Assembly: GCA_013368445.1 (NCBI GenBank) | Contig: JAACJO010000016.1 | Span: 843,605 to 907,604 of the forward strand | DNA: 64,000 nt | Origin: Leucocoprinus leucothites | Lineage: Eukaryota > Basidiomycota > Agaricomycetes > Agaricales > Agaricaceae | Reading direction: 5' to 3' | Shown here: one piece after another, positions 1 to 13,315 of the stretch | How the letters are laid out: each line of letters begins with the position of its first letter | How positions within the stretch are numbered: the stretch's first letter is position 1 | Made by a program: the position numbers and the translations under genes | The notes under the pieces: generated by a model | Database searches by the model: none | Told to the model about the DNA's origin: nothing | Seen by the model: the letters and a program-made list of their open reading frames with translations, nothing else

Positions 1-1410
1 CTGGTCAGATCATCAGGCGTCGCTAGTAAGGCGGACAGGTTTTAACAATCACAACACAAAATCTAAAAAGGCCCTCGCATCACTGCGTGCCAAGTCCCGA
101 AAGGTGCTAAAACCATCCCTGACGTGGGGTAATAGCCAATAACTAACAAGAAATCGACGTCGGGTAAGCCATCGACCTACCCTCTCACCCAAAAATTCTA
201 CTGACAGTGTGCTGTGGGTTCATATGATCCCCGGTCAGCAGGGGGAAACAGATGGTCCAGATCTACAACTTTTACCCTCCTGAAAATGGAGACGATAGTA
301 CTTTCACTCACACGAAGTCACAATCAATCAGTTGCCTGTTACCACAAACGATGATGAGCGCATGTTGATCAACGTGCGTGAGTAAGTATTCCCGAGTCGC
401 TCAGATTCTGTCGAGAAATGTGGTGGGTTCTTGGCTTGGCTATAGGCTAGCGGCGAGCGCCCTGAGTATAGACTTCGTGCAGTCTATTCCGTCGGCGAGG
501 CTGTAAAGAGAAGCCCGTATTTCAATCGGTCGGCAGTGTCAATAGACATTTTCACCGTTTAACTTTAGCGAGAAAGTGGGTACTGTTCACAAGGATCTCG
601 CCAAACGACTCTCTGAGGCAAACAGTAGATAACGGAACTCGTGATGACAATACACTTACCCTGTTTGTAGGGTCCGTGTACGACGTATCACGGCCGTCGC
701 AGGAGGCTCAGTATCACCGGTTAGCGAAATTCTGGCAAAAAGTTGAAACGAAAAAGGGTCGTTGGCAATTCGCAGGGGACTGACTGATGGCATGCTAACT
801 GGCGTCTGAACTGGTGGGCATTGAGGGTCACATAGGTCAACGTTCCGATTCTACGTTAATATTTTATCAGGTAATTAATTGCGTATATACGATACTTACG
901 ACCACAAACCCCGGGCCGATAGATTACAAGACAGATGTTGTCCGGTCACTAAGCTAAATCGAATCAAACGAAACAAAGGTCAAGCGCAGACAAGGGGGTG
1001 ATAGAAATGGAACCGCCTGCATAGGGGAAGAATGGAGCTCGACAAACAAGAAGCCATCATGGTATATTTACTGCGGAAACACAGTAGTAGCAGGATCGAG
1101 AGTAATAGTCCGTCCGTGGGGTAAGTATTCTTGCTCCAGGCTCTCAATGTAATCACCTAAAGCAAAGCAAACATTATATGTCAGTATCAAAATGATAGAG
1201 GTAAAAGTTTTGGAGATGGGCGGTGCGGGAGCAGTGGCTTGATGGCAACAGAAAATCCATGGTACTCACCTGCCACTCGGGTATAGGTACTGAGCGACCG
1301 AAGTCCACGGAATAACACATCCACGCAATGGTCCACAAATGCAACTGCACTCGGCATACCTCGCATGCCAGGACTCAAACTAAGCGTCGACGTACACGCA
1401 ACCAGGCCCT
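1..1410. other. Gene-free stretch left of the transcription factor
   Basis: I see no convincing coding sequence here. Short open frames have no recognisable content. It is the 3' flank of the minus-strand transcription factor plus unassigned sequence to the window edge. No tRNA-like or repeat structure was found. Confidence 0.5.
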
Positions 1411-3417
1411 TCATATGACGCGCCTTTCGTATGAGGAATTTCGCCCCTTCGTTCCAAACGCCCTATAACGGAAAAAAGGGGCAATAGCAACGAAATCAGT
1501 CATCAGTCGATCCTCAAATGACATACAAGCAAAAACACCACGCACTGCGATCAACGGATCCAAAAATGCGTAATCATCCTCTGCCAGTTGATCAATGGAG
1601 CGCGTCAACCAATCCACGACCCACAGCATCTTTGCGTCTCCATCAATTCGATTGGCCTCGTCATCAGAGACTCTCAACTCGACTACCTTGAGCATAGTGT
1701 GCACCACAAGTAGCTCGACATCCACATGAGGAGCTTGGGGAGACCAAATTTCCCGTCCGGCAAACGGAGGAAGAATTGTTTGGGTTCTCTGCATCGCGAT
1801 AATCACGGACGGGTGTGACATGGGGTTTTTCTCGTTCTCGCAGTCTAAAAAAAATCAATTCAATATGTGTACCTCGCGTGGTTTAGAAGGGGTAATGGAA
1901 CATAAAAAGAAGTGGAGCCGTCACATACCCGTCATTGGATGAAAGGTACGGTCAAAGATGGCAGAAGCCAGAGCTTTCATGGCAGGTAGCGACATGGCTG
2001 CCACGCATGGTGGAATGATGTCGTCGGAGTCCAACAGCTGGTATAGATAGCTGGGCATCAGGAAAGGATCCTGTGATGGCGCCACACAAACGCGAGTGAG
2101 TGAAAGGCACGTCAAGTTCAGACAAGTACTACACACCATCACTTGCATGGGGTCTGACGTCCACATCATAGGTGTAGTGATATGTCCTCGGCGCTCATCT
2201 TCCGACAACGCAGCAAGTATACCATGGATTCCTGACCATGCTCGATCTACCATGTAAACTTGCCAGAATGCTGCAATACGATCATAGTAGGCCTCGTAGT
2301 TTTGGAAATATTCCGGACACGGGTACTCTATTTGATGGAGGTTGAGAGCAACGGCTAGTCGAGCAGCAACGAATGCATGGCGGTATCCCTCAACAAAGCG
2401 TCCGTTGAAGTAGCAGTATAGTGCGAGGAGGGAAGATGCTTGTACGACATCACAGAGGTCTTCGCAGTGCCGTAGTGAAACGCTTATTTCGTGAAGTGAT
2501 TGCTTGAGCAAATCGGCCTCAAGACCTCGGAATTGAGGGTCGCGTGAAAAGAAGCACCCCAGGAGGTTGATCGCCTGAAGGAGTGCTGGGTGTGGCTGTT
2601 CTCCTAGTCGCTGCAGTAGGGGCAATTGGAATCGTGTCATATTTGAATAGAAATGACACTGGGCGCGATGAGCTATGAATACATCCAACCTAGAAGCCGA
2701 ACAGAAGAAGTGGAGGAGTGAGACCGAGTTAGAAGGGAGAGACATTAGCCGGTGGACTTACAAGTATTGTTGAGTTTCTGGCGAGATGTTGACGGTGGAA
2801 ACCGGCGTCGTCTGGCGAAGGTGTAAAATGTCAGAATCATGGTTCTGAAATGCACTATCCGTAACCCAGCTGTTACTTGCATTAGAATCTGGCCAGTTTG
2901 ACGAGGATGACGGGGTGTCTGACCCTTGTACCTCTGGTATCTGCCAATCGAATGCTTCCGGAGATTGTTCGGAGAAAGGGGGGCTGGGAGAGAAAGTGGT
3001 CGAGGATTCAGCAAGCGGACAATCGTCAACGAACGTCGGTGGTCGATGCACTTGTGGGTTTGCCTCGAGTTCTGCTACTTTTCTTTCGAGATCTGCGACC
3101 CTTTCGCGGAGAATCTGCGTTCTGCTCTTTTTGCGGTAATCATCGTAGACGCATTCCTGAAGACGTTGGTGTTCGGTACACTGGCCACAGTATGGGCGGT
3201 CGCCATTACATCGCTATAAAAGCTCATTAGCATTCAACAGCAACTCAATAGGACTGACAGCTTACAATTTTTCTTCGTCTACAGCACATAGATTGCTCGT
3301 CAGCCCTGAGCATCAAGATGAAAGGTAACAAGGAGAGGCTAAGGCTTACCGACAGGAGACGCAGGCAGAACCGCGCTGTAGCTGAGACCCCTTCTTATCC
3401 TCCCTCTGGGCGGGCAT
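1411..3417 (-). CDS. Zn(II)2Cys6 fungal-specific transcription factor
   Basis: Predicted 575-residue nuclear transcription activator in five exons: 3417-3350, 3278-3266, 3213-2762, 2689-1929 and 1844-1411. The N-terminus has a complete binuclear zinc cluster with spacing C-x2-C-x6-C-x6-C-x2-C-x8-C (CVSCRRRKIRC onward), followed directly by a heptad-like linker/coiled coil (RERVADLERKVAELE). A Ser/Pro-rich acidic spacer comes next. The middle holds the fungal transcription-factor homology domain, recognisable from YLLDVFIAHRAQCHFY and the later HAFVAARLAVALNLHQIE stretch. The second exon is only 13 nt and codes part of the basic RRRK segment; without it the Cys6 motif and the frame are lost. 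Target genes cannot be told from sequence. The family assignment is firm; the stop at 1411 is the simplest end. Confidence 0.88.
3266..3278 (-). other. 13-nt microexon in the zinc-cluster gene
   Basis: Flanked by a TAG acceptor (minus strand, before 3278) and a GTAAGC donor (after 3266). It supplies the bases for the second and third Arg, Lys and Ile of the CxxCRRRKIRC motif and restores frame between exons 1 and 3. Confidence 0.8.
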
Positions 3418-4166
3418 ACGCAAGAGAAGCGTGAAAAGGACCAAGAAAATACAAGAGAAAGGAAGAAGAGTGAGATATCGATATACTAATTGGGTTGCCT
3501 TATGTAGTTTTCCGAGTCGGTGGGTTGAGTCTCTAGGACTCTTGTGAACCGCTGAGATAACTCGGCGAGAGCATCAAGCCTAGAGATAGCAGGCTGTGGT
3601 GCACCACTGGTGCTGTGGAGAGACGTTGGTGAAAGAAGTACCGAGGTGCAGAGCGGGAAAACTGAACAATGAGTGATTCATCAGCACCCTGATGCTCTTA
3701 TGTGACCATATAGACGTTCTCATGATGGCATAGTAGCTTTGACCCATAAAAATTATGGGTGATGTATATTCCCTTCGATCCTTCAACCAAACAAAAAGTT
3801 GGATAGAAGAGGTTAACGCGTCCAGCATCGCCTCGGATGCATAAGCAGGTGGCTTAGACCAGCCAGAAGCCCAGCCTTGGAAGAAGACCTCGGTCATGTG
3901 GCGACTACTCCGACCTCGTGTTGATATGTCAGATATCCTAAAAACCATCCCGGTCTCGTAATAGGAACCGTCGCAACGGTGCCGCTGATTTACGCAGGTT
4001 GTGCGAAGAGCAGCCATGGATCACTGTCACTGTCAGTGTAGTGTGGCAACGTTTGTCGTGTAAAGACAGGATGAACGAAAGAAACCAAACTGACAAGATG
4101 TAAAAACCAATGAAAGTGAAAGGTCTATAATTTAAACGATTGAGTACCTCTACTAGATGGTCGTAT
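3418..4166. other. Intergenic, between transcription factor and ADK1
   Basis: It contains the 5' flank of the zinc-cluster gene and the 3' flank of ADK1. A 145-codon minus-strand open frame (3580-4017) has no recognisable domain, so I do not call it a gene. Confidence 0.5.
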
Positions 4167-5206
<1,040 letters not shown>

Positions 5207-6047
5207 AGCTGACAGCGGGGAAGACTCTGACCCGGAAAGACTTGGGGTGAAAGGGACTTAAACTCGGAATGCCGTGGCACTTGTACAGGGTTTCCCGAGT
5301 TTGCGCCTGCGAAAAATCACGCGTACCGGAGTTAAGGTGGGAAATATTCCTCGGTCCGCCAAGTCCGCTTACCGACTCCGTCGCTCACGATTTCACTCCG
5401 CTTCTTAGAGTGTCACCAGGCCCAGAGTCACTTCGACGGACTGGAAAAGCGTAAAACCGGCAGTTCTACCACTCCGTCGACGAATTTTCCCAGTCTTATT
5501 AATGACATATCAGCATCATCATCGACTCTTCCTCATTGGAGTCACTAAAAGGACCCGGAATCTAGCAAAATGATACAAGTACGAAAATCTGAATCATACT
5601 GGGGTAACGGGACCATCGGCGAACTCGGCTATAACTATATGGGCCCACTGTGATGGGGTACATAACAGCCACAAGGCGCATCAAATACTCAGTGGCGGGC
5701 TGATTCCTGCACAACACCGTGGCGGTCTGACATCTATGTCGGACTATTTACACCTGATCACAGATGTACAGCTCGTTTAGGGTTTTTGATTGTCTTCAGA
5801 TCAACCGGCTTATAAGGGCGAGCCCCTGGTAAGCGGCACTCTGAGTCATCGACGATATTACCAAGGGTGTCCGTGGGGGTACAAAACGGATATATCTTTG
5901 CGATTCATTGGAATAATATGCGCTATAAAACGGGACGATGCTTGGGCGATCAAGGCAACCTTACATATCTAGGAAGCATTTCCTCGTATTCTTTATGGAC
6001 TACAGCTTCCCTCCATTTTTTAATGAATATTAGGAGACTAATGAACT
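5207..6047. other. Intergenic, ADK1 promoter side and 3' flank of membrane gene
   Basis: No supported gene. Short frames at 5790-6130 on plus overlap the end of the minus-strand membrane gene and look like shadows. Confidence 0.5.
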
Positions 6048-7148
6048 CTATACCACTTCAACGTTGGGAACATTTTCTCCCCCTGGCCCTATGGTATTGT
6101 TCACTGAAAAACGAGCAAGTGTTCGACTAACAGCAACCTGTTGGATAATCAGAATTGACCCAAGTGCCTGCCATATCAAATTTGGTTCAGTCTCAATGCC
6201 ATTTCTCGTCTGGCTGAAATAACAAACCTGAGATGGTGCCGCAGGAATTCCGGTGCTGAATCCAAACCCCTGGTCTGCACCAATACCAATAGCTGCAGCA
6301 ACAGCAACGGGTACGTTGACCACAGCTGACTGTAGGAGGATGTTGGTGAGATGAAGGTGGTGACTTGCAAGTGCTTTCTCTGACTCTCCAAAGGATATCA
6401 TCACCATTCTCCTGTAGAGCAACAGCCTGCTCGTCAGGAAGACTGTTGCATAGAGGTTCAAAACAGCATTTGAGAGATATGCAATTACTCCAAGGCTGGG
6501 TACCAAAGGCTCCTCAGGTGTAGTAGAAAGGAATGTTCCGCAGAGTCCGGTTACTAAATGTAGAGGGATGACTTGATTCAATAAATATTCAGGGTATAAT
6601 CTGCAGGGTACTTACCTATTGTTACGGCCCACAAGCATGCAGGAAAACCCCAAAAACATCTTGTCCACTTTGGTTGATCATTCCCAAAGATTTTCTGAAC
6701 CATGAAGCACTGCCAGACCTGTATTATTAATGGCAGTAAGAATGAGCTTTATTACCATATAACCAGACTCAGTCTAACTCACAAGCAGACCATCTGTCAG
6801 GCTAAAGCTGACAGTTCCCAACACCAAGCCTGATGCTCCCAAATTTTCAAAGATTTGAGCTGATCTCTGAGGTGAGAGTGAATAAGAGTTGAGGATGGTT
6901 GACCAATGGAACTCAATCATTGTGACAACCTCGAAAGCCAATATCAGGAGGATAATGATAACCACATAAGCCCAGAAAAAGCAATGCTGGCCTCTAAGTC
7001 CTTTTTCATCCCCAGACAGTAGGAAAATGCAGGAGACTCCAGATGTGATCAATCCTCCGGTAAAGAGAAGACTGAAGGTAATCCCAGTTTCCACCCATGA
7101 TGACTGATTATATGAGGCTATGAAGGTGTCTAGTGGGGTGGAGCTCAT
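6048..7148 (-). CDS. Seven-helix membrane protein, Agaricomycete family of unknown function
   Basis: Three exons (7148-6783, 6718-6616, 6553-6048) give 324 residues. Seven hydrophobic segments are visible: near residues 15-40, 50-75, 100-120, 140-165, 175-200, 220-240 and 270-290. The stretch VWQCFMVQKIFGNDQPKW between helices 3 and 4 and the TSRLLLYRR segment after helix 5 resemble uncharacterised multi-pass proteins expanded in mushrooms; this is from memory of the family, not a search. No catalytic motif is seen. Transport, receptor or other function cannot be assigned. The ATG at 7148 (MSSTPLDTF) is the first true ATG; the frame is open further upstream without one. A degenerate copy lies immediately upstream at 7513-8200. 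Confidence 0.75.
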
Positions 7149-7512
7149 TGCTTTTAGAGTCAAGAGTAAGGGTGATGAATGTCAAGAAGCCTGAGTGAAA
7201 CTATACCATCTAGTGCTGAGCCTGCAAGAGGCAACAGTAGTAAGCTCCTTATATATGCCTGGCTCGATCCCTCACAGGCTGTTCAAAAGACTAGCTCATA
7301 TTCAGGTGAAGAAATGGTGCTCCGAGTATGGCAGTGTGACAGATGCGAGGTGGTCGTCAGACTCATCTCTGTCGTGTGAATCCGATCTGATTGACAATGA
7401 TCTCGACAGCACTACGTTTTGCTCTACCCGATGCCAACATCTTTGTAGCGGTACTTTCGAAGGCAAGTGAGTAGCAGAGGAAGAGTGTCTGTCTACACAT
7501 TAGCAACAGGTG

Positions 7513-8200
7513 CTAAGACCAATGGTATTGAATACTCAAAGGCATATAGTAAGGGCATTCTGAAGATACTGAGATAGAATAACGCACCCAGGCTGTTCTA
7601 CTTACAATTATAGGAGTACACGTTGTAATTAAATGTTTCAGCACTTGTTCAGCGAGATCCCAAATATAGGAACCTGGCATTCTGCCGGTGTAAGGCGTAA
7701 GAGCGAAGTTTGAAGCTTTGAAGTCGAATTGGCTGTTCCAGTGTAAGGTGTCGTGAAACAAACAAAAGTCAGAGCCATTCCTCGTTCCTTTCTCAGGACT
7801 CGGATGGACCTAGGTTCGGTGCATTGCGTGCTAATTCGGCATTGTTTGTTCTTTCTCTCCCTGATGCAAATGTAATTGCCATTCAGCTTAAATGTCATTT
7901 TATTCCTGGAAATACCAAACCTGAGATACCAAGGGATCACAATAGCTGGCGCAGACTCCTCTTCCGCATAAGTCTCAATAGCCGCAGCAACAACAGCATG
8001 CTTATTGACCACGGGGACGAAGTTGGTGAGATGAAAGTGACTTGCATGCGTGTTTTCTCTCCAAGACATGCGGTTACTACTCTTCTGTGAGGAAACAGCC
8101 TGTTTGTCAGCAAGCTGCATAAAGGTTTACTAAAACAATGGCATATAAGGTTGCACCGGTCTCCGCAAGAAATATCTCACAGAGACCAGCCACTGAAGCA
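7513..8200 (-). pseudogene. Decayed copy of the adjacent seven-helix membrane gene
   Basis: The minus strand matches the 3' half of the neighbouring gene (6048-6553) in order and orientation. SHFHLTNF...VVAAAIE here pairs with SHHLHLTNI...VAVAAAIG there. At the DNA level, stretches such as gttggtgagatgaa and the flank of the shared CAATAGC(T/C)GCAGCAACA block match closely. The frame is broken repeatedly and the first exon is not recognisable. A failed tandem duplicate is the simplest reading. Confidence 0.7.
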
Positions 8201-9350
8201 GTGGAAAGGCGACTTCAGCATTGCCGCTCGTTACGGACCAGTACCGCCACACAACAGAATATGGCGATAATCTCATTGAGCGAGGCATCCACTAACGTTA
8301 GAGCCAAGTGGGATATTTGGAAGACATAGAACAAAGGAATCGAGTCACAGCACCCACATTTACTAGCTTAGACAGATAGTCTACCCTTGCATTTCTTTGC
8401 CTCCTTATTCATGCGCACAATTTCCTCGAAAAATGTTCCCGTTCGTCGGTAATGGCGATGTGGACATGGGGGTCGAGTTTCTGATGGCCATTTCGGGGAC
8501 AGAAGCGTTCAGGATGCCAGGGGGATTGGTTTAAGAACGATCGCGATCCGAGGAACCCCAAGGGATGCAAATTCGACGAGGTTGTGCTTTGGCTTCATAC
8601 ACGCGGGTGTCGAACCCAACTTGTTTATCGGGCGGGATCTTGGATACCCGGGTTCGGCGTCAGCAATTCAGCGAGAGCCTTCGCGAAAGGATTGAGGATT
8701 GCCAGGAAGGTATGCCGGGGAAGCTCCTTGCAACGGTTGGGATAGTAAAGAGATCGAGAATTTCAAGGCAAGCACCGTTTCAATGGGGGTGAGGCAGCCG
8801 ACGAAGGAACACTTGCAGGCTGTACGGAGACACCAGACAACACGAGGGTCATAGTATAGTTCTGGGGAAGTAGATGAGAGCAAAATGATTTCGCAGGCGC
8901 GCCAGATGTCACGCGTTTATTGTATTTTCTGCGACAGTCACGAAGATTTCCGCCCGCCAGGGTGAGCATCACCAGGAGTGGTGCTAGCTTCAAAGATGTT
9001 TAGCTCTTGATGGTCACCGGAGAAACAATCAATATGCCAGCGTGGTTTTCGACCAGATCTATAAGGCCATCGAAATACGGGTAGTAAGCTGTAGCTCACA
9101 TCAAAGGAAGAGTGCACACGAATATGTTAATGCCGATAGTCGTCGATGAAAGGCTTCGTAGATACTTGTATGTTGAAGGACACGAGATCAAGGTCAGCCA
9201 AACTCCAAAAATAGAACTGCTGCGACCAATCAAAAGCAAACAAGACGCGATCACATTGACGTGGAAGGTCGAGGTCATGGGAACTAAAGTCACTGAGAAC
9301 ATCACTCCAGGTCGCATTCGTGGCCAAAGACTCTACGCGTCCCACACACC
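8201..9350. other. Intergenic with no supported gene
   Basis: Overlapping short frames on both strands around 8565-8993 share no recognisable domain. The plus frame 9112-9387 overlaps the WBP1 start in another frame and is taken as chance. Confidence 0.4.
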
Positions 9351-10930
9351 ATGGTCGCTTTCAAAAGGCTCGTCTGGCTTGCTGTAGCCTTTGCCTCGTC
9401 CGTCTACGCGAAATCGAGTACCGGCGACTCTGTTCTCGTCATTGTCGAGCCCAAGAAGCAAGATAACTATAATATCTTCTTTGACGGACTACGGGGTGAG
9501 TGGAATGTTTCTTTGAAACTGTAGAGCTCAAGAACTGACTGGGAACAATACAGAACGAGGATATGAATTGACTTTCAGAGATCCTCGTGTAGAATCTCCC
9601 GTTCTCATTCAGGACGATGTGCCCAACTTTTCGCACGTCATCCTCTTCGCCTCCGAAACTAAATGTTCGTCCCACCTCATTCTAACCACAAAAACATATC
9701 TAACCACTCCCAATATAGCCTTCGCAAAAGATATAACACCACAATCCCTCATCTCCCTCCTCAACCAAAACACCAACCTCCTCATCGCCCTCTCCACAAA
9801 ACAAACATCTCTCACCTCTCTCGCAGCCGAATTCTCTCTCACACCCGCACCTCCGGGTACTCCTCTCATCTCCTACTTTCCTGAACGCTCTGACCCACCG
9901 AACGTCATCCCTATCTCGCCCTCCGAGACTCCAAACCTCATTTCACTAACATCCAGCAACATCGCACCGGTATGGTACTCTGGTACCTCCTTCGTATTGA
10001 GTAACAACCCTTTGATTGTACCTATACTTAATGCACCTCCTTATGCTTTCGCTTCGGAGGTGGATGGAGGAACTGCGGATTCGCTGGTGGATGCTACGGA
10101 AAAGAGAGGTGAAGGTTTGTGGGCTGGTAGTCAATTGGGTTTGGTTACTGGCTTCCAGGCTAAGAATGGTGCGAGAGTCGTTTGGACTGGTGGTGTTGAA
10201 CTGTTCAGCGATGAATTTGCGCAAAAGGAAGTCGCTTCGTAAGTCATTCTCCTACTTCTGTCATTGATATTCTGGGTTATTAATGGTGGGGCTTGATGTG
10301 TAGTGGTAAACCCTCAGGAAACAAACAATTCGTCCAAGATGTCGCGGCATGGTCATTCCAAGAATCCAACGTCGTACGTATTGACGGCATTGACCATCAC
10401 AAAGTCAACGAAATACAACCCGGGGAACATTACACCACCAAAGACCAACTCGTACGTCCCTTTCCCCTTACACCCACTAACCAACAAACCCGCTCACATT
10501 CCCCTAATTACAGGTCTACACCGCCCACATCTCGAAATACAACCCCCAAACTGGCAAATGGAAACCCTACTCGGACATCACCGATCTCCAAGTCTCGTTT
10601 ACCATGCTTGACCCGCACATTCGTACTTTGCTCCCTCCAATAGGGTCTTCCTCCCCCGGTGACTATTCTGTCCAGTTCCGTGCTCCAGACCGCCATGGCG
10701 TGTTCAAGTTTGTCGTTGATTGGAAGCGTAAGGGCTGGACATACTTGTTCAGTTCTACTACTGTTCCTGTCGTTCCGCCCAGGCATGATGGTTACCCTCG
10801 TTTCTTGAGCGCTGCTTGGCCTTATTACTTGGGTGCTATTAGCACGAGTGTTGCTTTCTTCTTGTTCTCCACTGTTTGGTTGGCTGGAGAGATTAAGGAG
10901 AGGAAGAAGGGAAAGGGAAAGACGGAGTAG
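9351..10930 (+). CDS. WBP1: Oligosaccharyltransferase 48-kDa subunit (Wbp1/OST48)
   Basis: Five exons (9351-9495, 9554-9664, 9719-10238, 10304-10451, 10514-10930) encode 446 residues, matching the family length. A signal peptide (MVAFKRLVWLAVAFASSVYA) is followed by a luminal domain beginning DSVLVIVEPKKQDNYNIFF and GYELTFRDPRVE, typical of Wbp1. Near the C-terminus lie VVDWKRKGWTYL, the conserved FLSAAWPYYLGAISTSVAFF membrane span and a short Lys-rich cytosolic tail. The protein is an essential non-catalytic subunit of the ER complex that transfers the lipid-linked glycan to Asn residues. All splice junctions keep frame. Confidence 0.96.
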
Positions 10931-12888
10931 ATATATAACCGTTGTGTGCTAGATACCTGTTTTAAAGCTAGTTGTTTAATTTATGGTGCATCGGTTGTGT
11001 TCAAACGATACAACTACATGTTTTGTGACAAGCCTGAGAAATTACACGATTTAGGAGCCAACATTGAACTATTTACCAAGAAACTACACAACATGGATAA
11101 CCAGACTACAGGATAACTACACTACCAAAGAAAAAGAGAACAAGAACGACCAAAAAGAGCGATACTCGAGTTGGTCCGAAACCACCAACATCACATTACG
11201 TCGACCCACAACCCAGCCCTGGGGCAAGGCTTGGAGCTTGAATGATGCGTAAAACGATATCGGCGAATAAAAGTTTGAATCTGGGATACTTCATTTGCTG
11301 CTTTCGCCAAACCAGTCGCCTTCAACGACGATATAGCGCGGCTACATAACACCGTGGTGGCTATTGCCACTATTGATACACTACCACCAAATACTCCCAA
11401 TCGACGAAGAAGCGAAAAACTCTTGACGTACCGCCTCGAATCGGAGGGAAAATAGGGTAGATAGAAAAGGGGGGGAATCTGGGGTATTTATTTTCAGTCT
11501 CGTTATCTGCACACGAGAATGATAAGTTCGACGACTGGGAATAGAGGATTGAGCGAATACCTTAAGATTTTGGAGGGTCTCCTGCGGGTTAAAATGGTCC
11601 ATTGATGCAGGGTGTGAAGACAGGTAGTTGAGTGCGGTCAAAAAGGTGAGTAGGGGAAAGGGGGCGACGGATGACGACAGTGGTTCTCCTTCTTGACTGG
11701 AGCTGTGACTGCGTCAAGAGGAGAGCGAGTAGAGAAGTGACGAGGCTGACACCTCTTCTTGAGTCGGGAGCCAATTGTCACAGATGATGAGTCCTAGAAG
11801 GACAGCCGAAGGGCGAGCGAACAATTGAAAAAGCCACGGCCGAGCGTTCAAAGCCTATGGTCGGCTGAGCATCGGGTGGTACCATGTCTCAAGGGAGGGG
11901 GAGAGTCAATGGGACCAAGCGAGCAGAGGATATGAGCGATTCGGAGTGGCCGGAATGGGAGCATACGGCACGAGTGGGAGGGGGAAAGGAGAAAATGACT
12001 CGGAGCAATACATCTGATCCAACATCAGCACGTCAGAATAACTGAACTAGGATGAATAGCATACCTCGAAAAGTGGGATGAGACGGGAACTCTAGGTGAG
12101 GGGTACGACAATGGTTGAAGAAGGGAAAGGGACGGGACGAGTAGATGGAAGCACATACTTTACCATTTAAGCATAGAAGAGATGATAAAGAAATGATGGG
12201 GATAGATGAGAGAGGGGAGAAAAGGATTGGCATAGTTAATCGTTCGAGTATGAGCCTCGAGGGCTACAACTGCACATTAGCACTCAAAAGCTTCATACAG
12301 CAACGGAAAACATACCAATGGGCTGACCCGCCAGGCGTGCATCCTCATTACACGACTCATGCTCCTACTAGCCACGGTCTGACAACCGAGTAACCAATTC
12401 CGAGTCAGCGAGGGACATGATAACGAAAAATGGGGATGGCAGCAAATCCAATGCACACAAAGGGGTGAGAAAGAGCAAAGCGCAGGTGACAGGGTGGTGG
12501 ATGTAGAGTCCAATAAAGCGAACCGAATGCAGCGAGAAGCGACAGACGAGGCAAAAAGATTGTGAGTGAAAATGAGCGGACTAGACTCCTCGGTACGTTG
12601 CGTATGTAGAAGTGATAACACGGACGGAAAAGGAGGGGCAACGCCCGGAAAAACCGCTGAGCAACAATGGAAATTGTGCCAGTTGAATCAACAAAGGGGG
12701 GGCCCTCTTGTTTGACTATCAGACCAGGTGATCGTGTATGAAGAAACCCGAGAGCAGGAACTGTGGAGACCGGGAACAGGAAAATGAGGGGAAGAGGTTG
12801 ACCGGAAAAATACTAGAGAGAGAGAGAGAGTCGGGCGAACTGAGCGAGGGGGTAGGCGAACAGTGAGATAAGACGATAAAGCGGTGAC

Positions 12889-12906
12889 GGGGGGGGGGGG
12901 GGGGGG
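12889..12906 (+). repeat. Poly-G homopolymer (18 nt)
   Basis: An uninterrupted run of 18 G, close to an (AG)n microsatellite. It is a simple repeat and its exact length may be uncertain. Confidence 0.9.
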
Positions 12907-13292
12907 AAGGCGAACGATAATCGATGAAGCAGTGTACCTGTGCCATCAGCAGCGGCTGGAGAAAGGCTGACTAGCGAGTACCTATAGTCAGCCATGGAAG
13001 AGTGACTCTTTGCCTGGCATCAGGACTTTTTGGCGGTGCACGAAGCAGGTAGAGTGGCTGAGCGATGCTTATAAGGTCGATGTGAGCGAACGATGGTGTG
13101 ACCAATCCAGGTCAAGATGTCATCCACGGCGAGTTGAGGGCGAACAACATGCTTAAGGGATATTGGTGACGAGCAAGACGTGGGTGTATGCAAGTGATAC
13201 GAGAACCCAACACGAGGATGAGCTCCAGTGGAGGACCGCAATAGTGAAACGAATTTGAAGCTTGTCGTGTCGAGGAGTCGTATGTCAGTACT

Positions 13293-13315
13293 TGATGAAC
13301 GATGAACGATGAACA
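13293..13315 (+). repeat. Short tandem GATGAAC repeat
   Basis: Three near-adjacent copies of GATGAAC in the purine-rich intergenic region. No function is evident. Confidence 0.6.

Noticed and set aside
3580..4017. 145-codon minus-strand open frame between ADK1 and the zinc-cluster gene
   Set aside because: No recognisable domain, atypical composition and no supporting splice structure; likely chance.
8590..8620. tRNA B-box-like GGGTTCGA on the minus strand
   Set aside because: The flanking bases do not form a T-arm and no cloverleaf can be drawn around it.
8565..8993. Overlapping short frames on both strands
   Set aside because: Some local resemblance to coding sequence, but no frame carries a domain or joins by good splice sites.
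9112..9387. Plus-strand frame overlapping the WBP1 start
   Set aside because: It overlaps the signal peptide of WBP1 in another frame and shows no domain.
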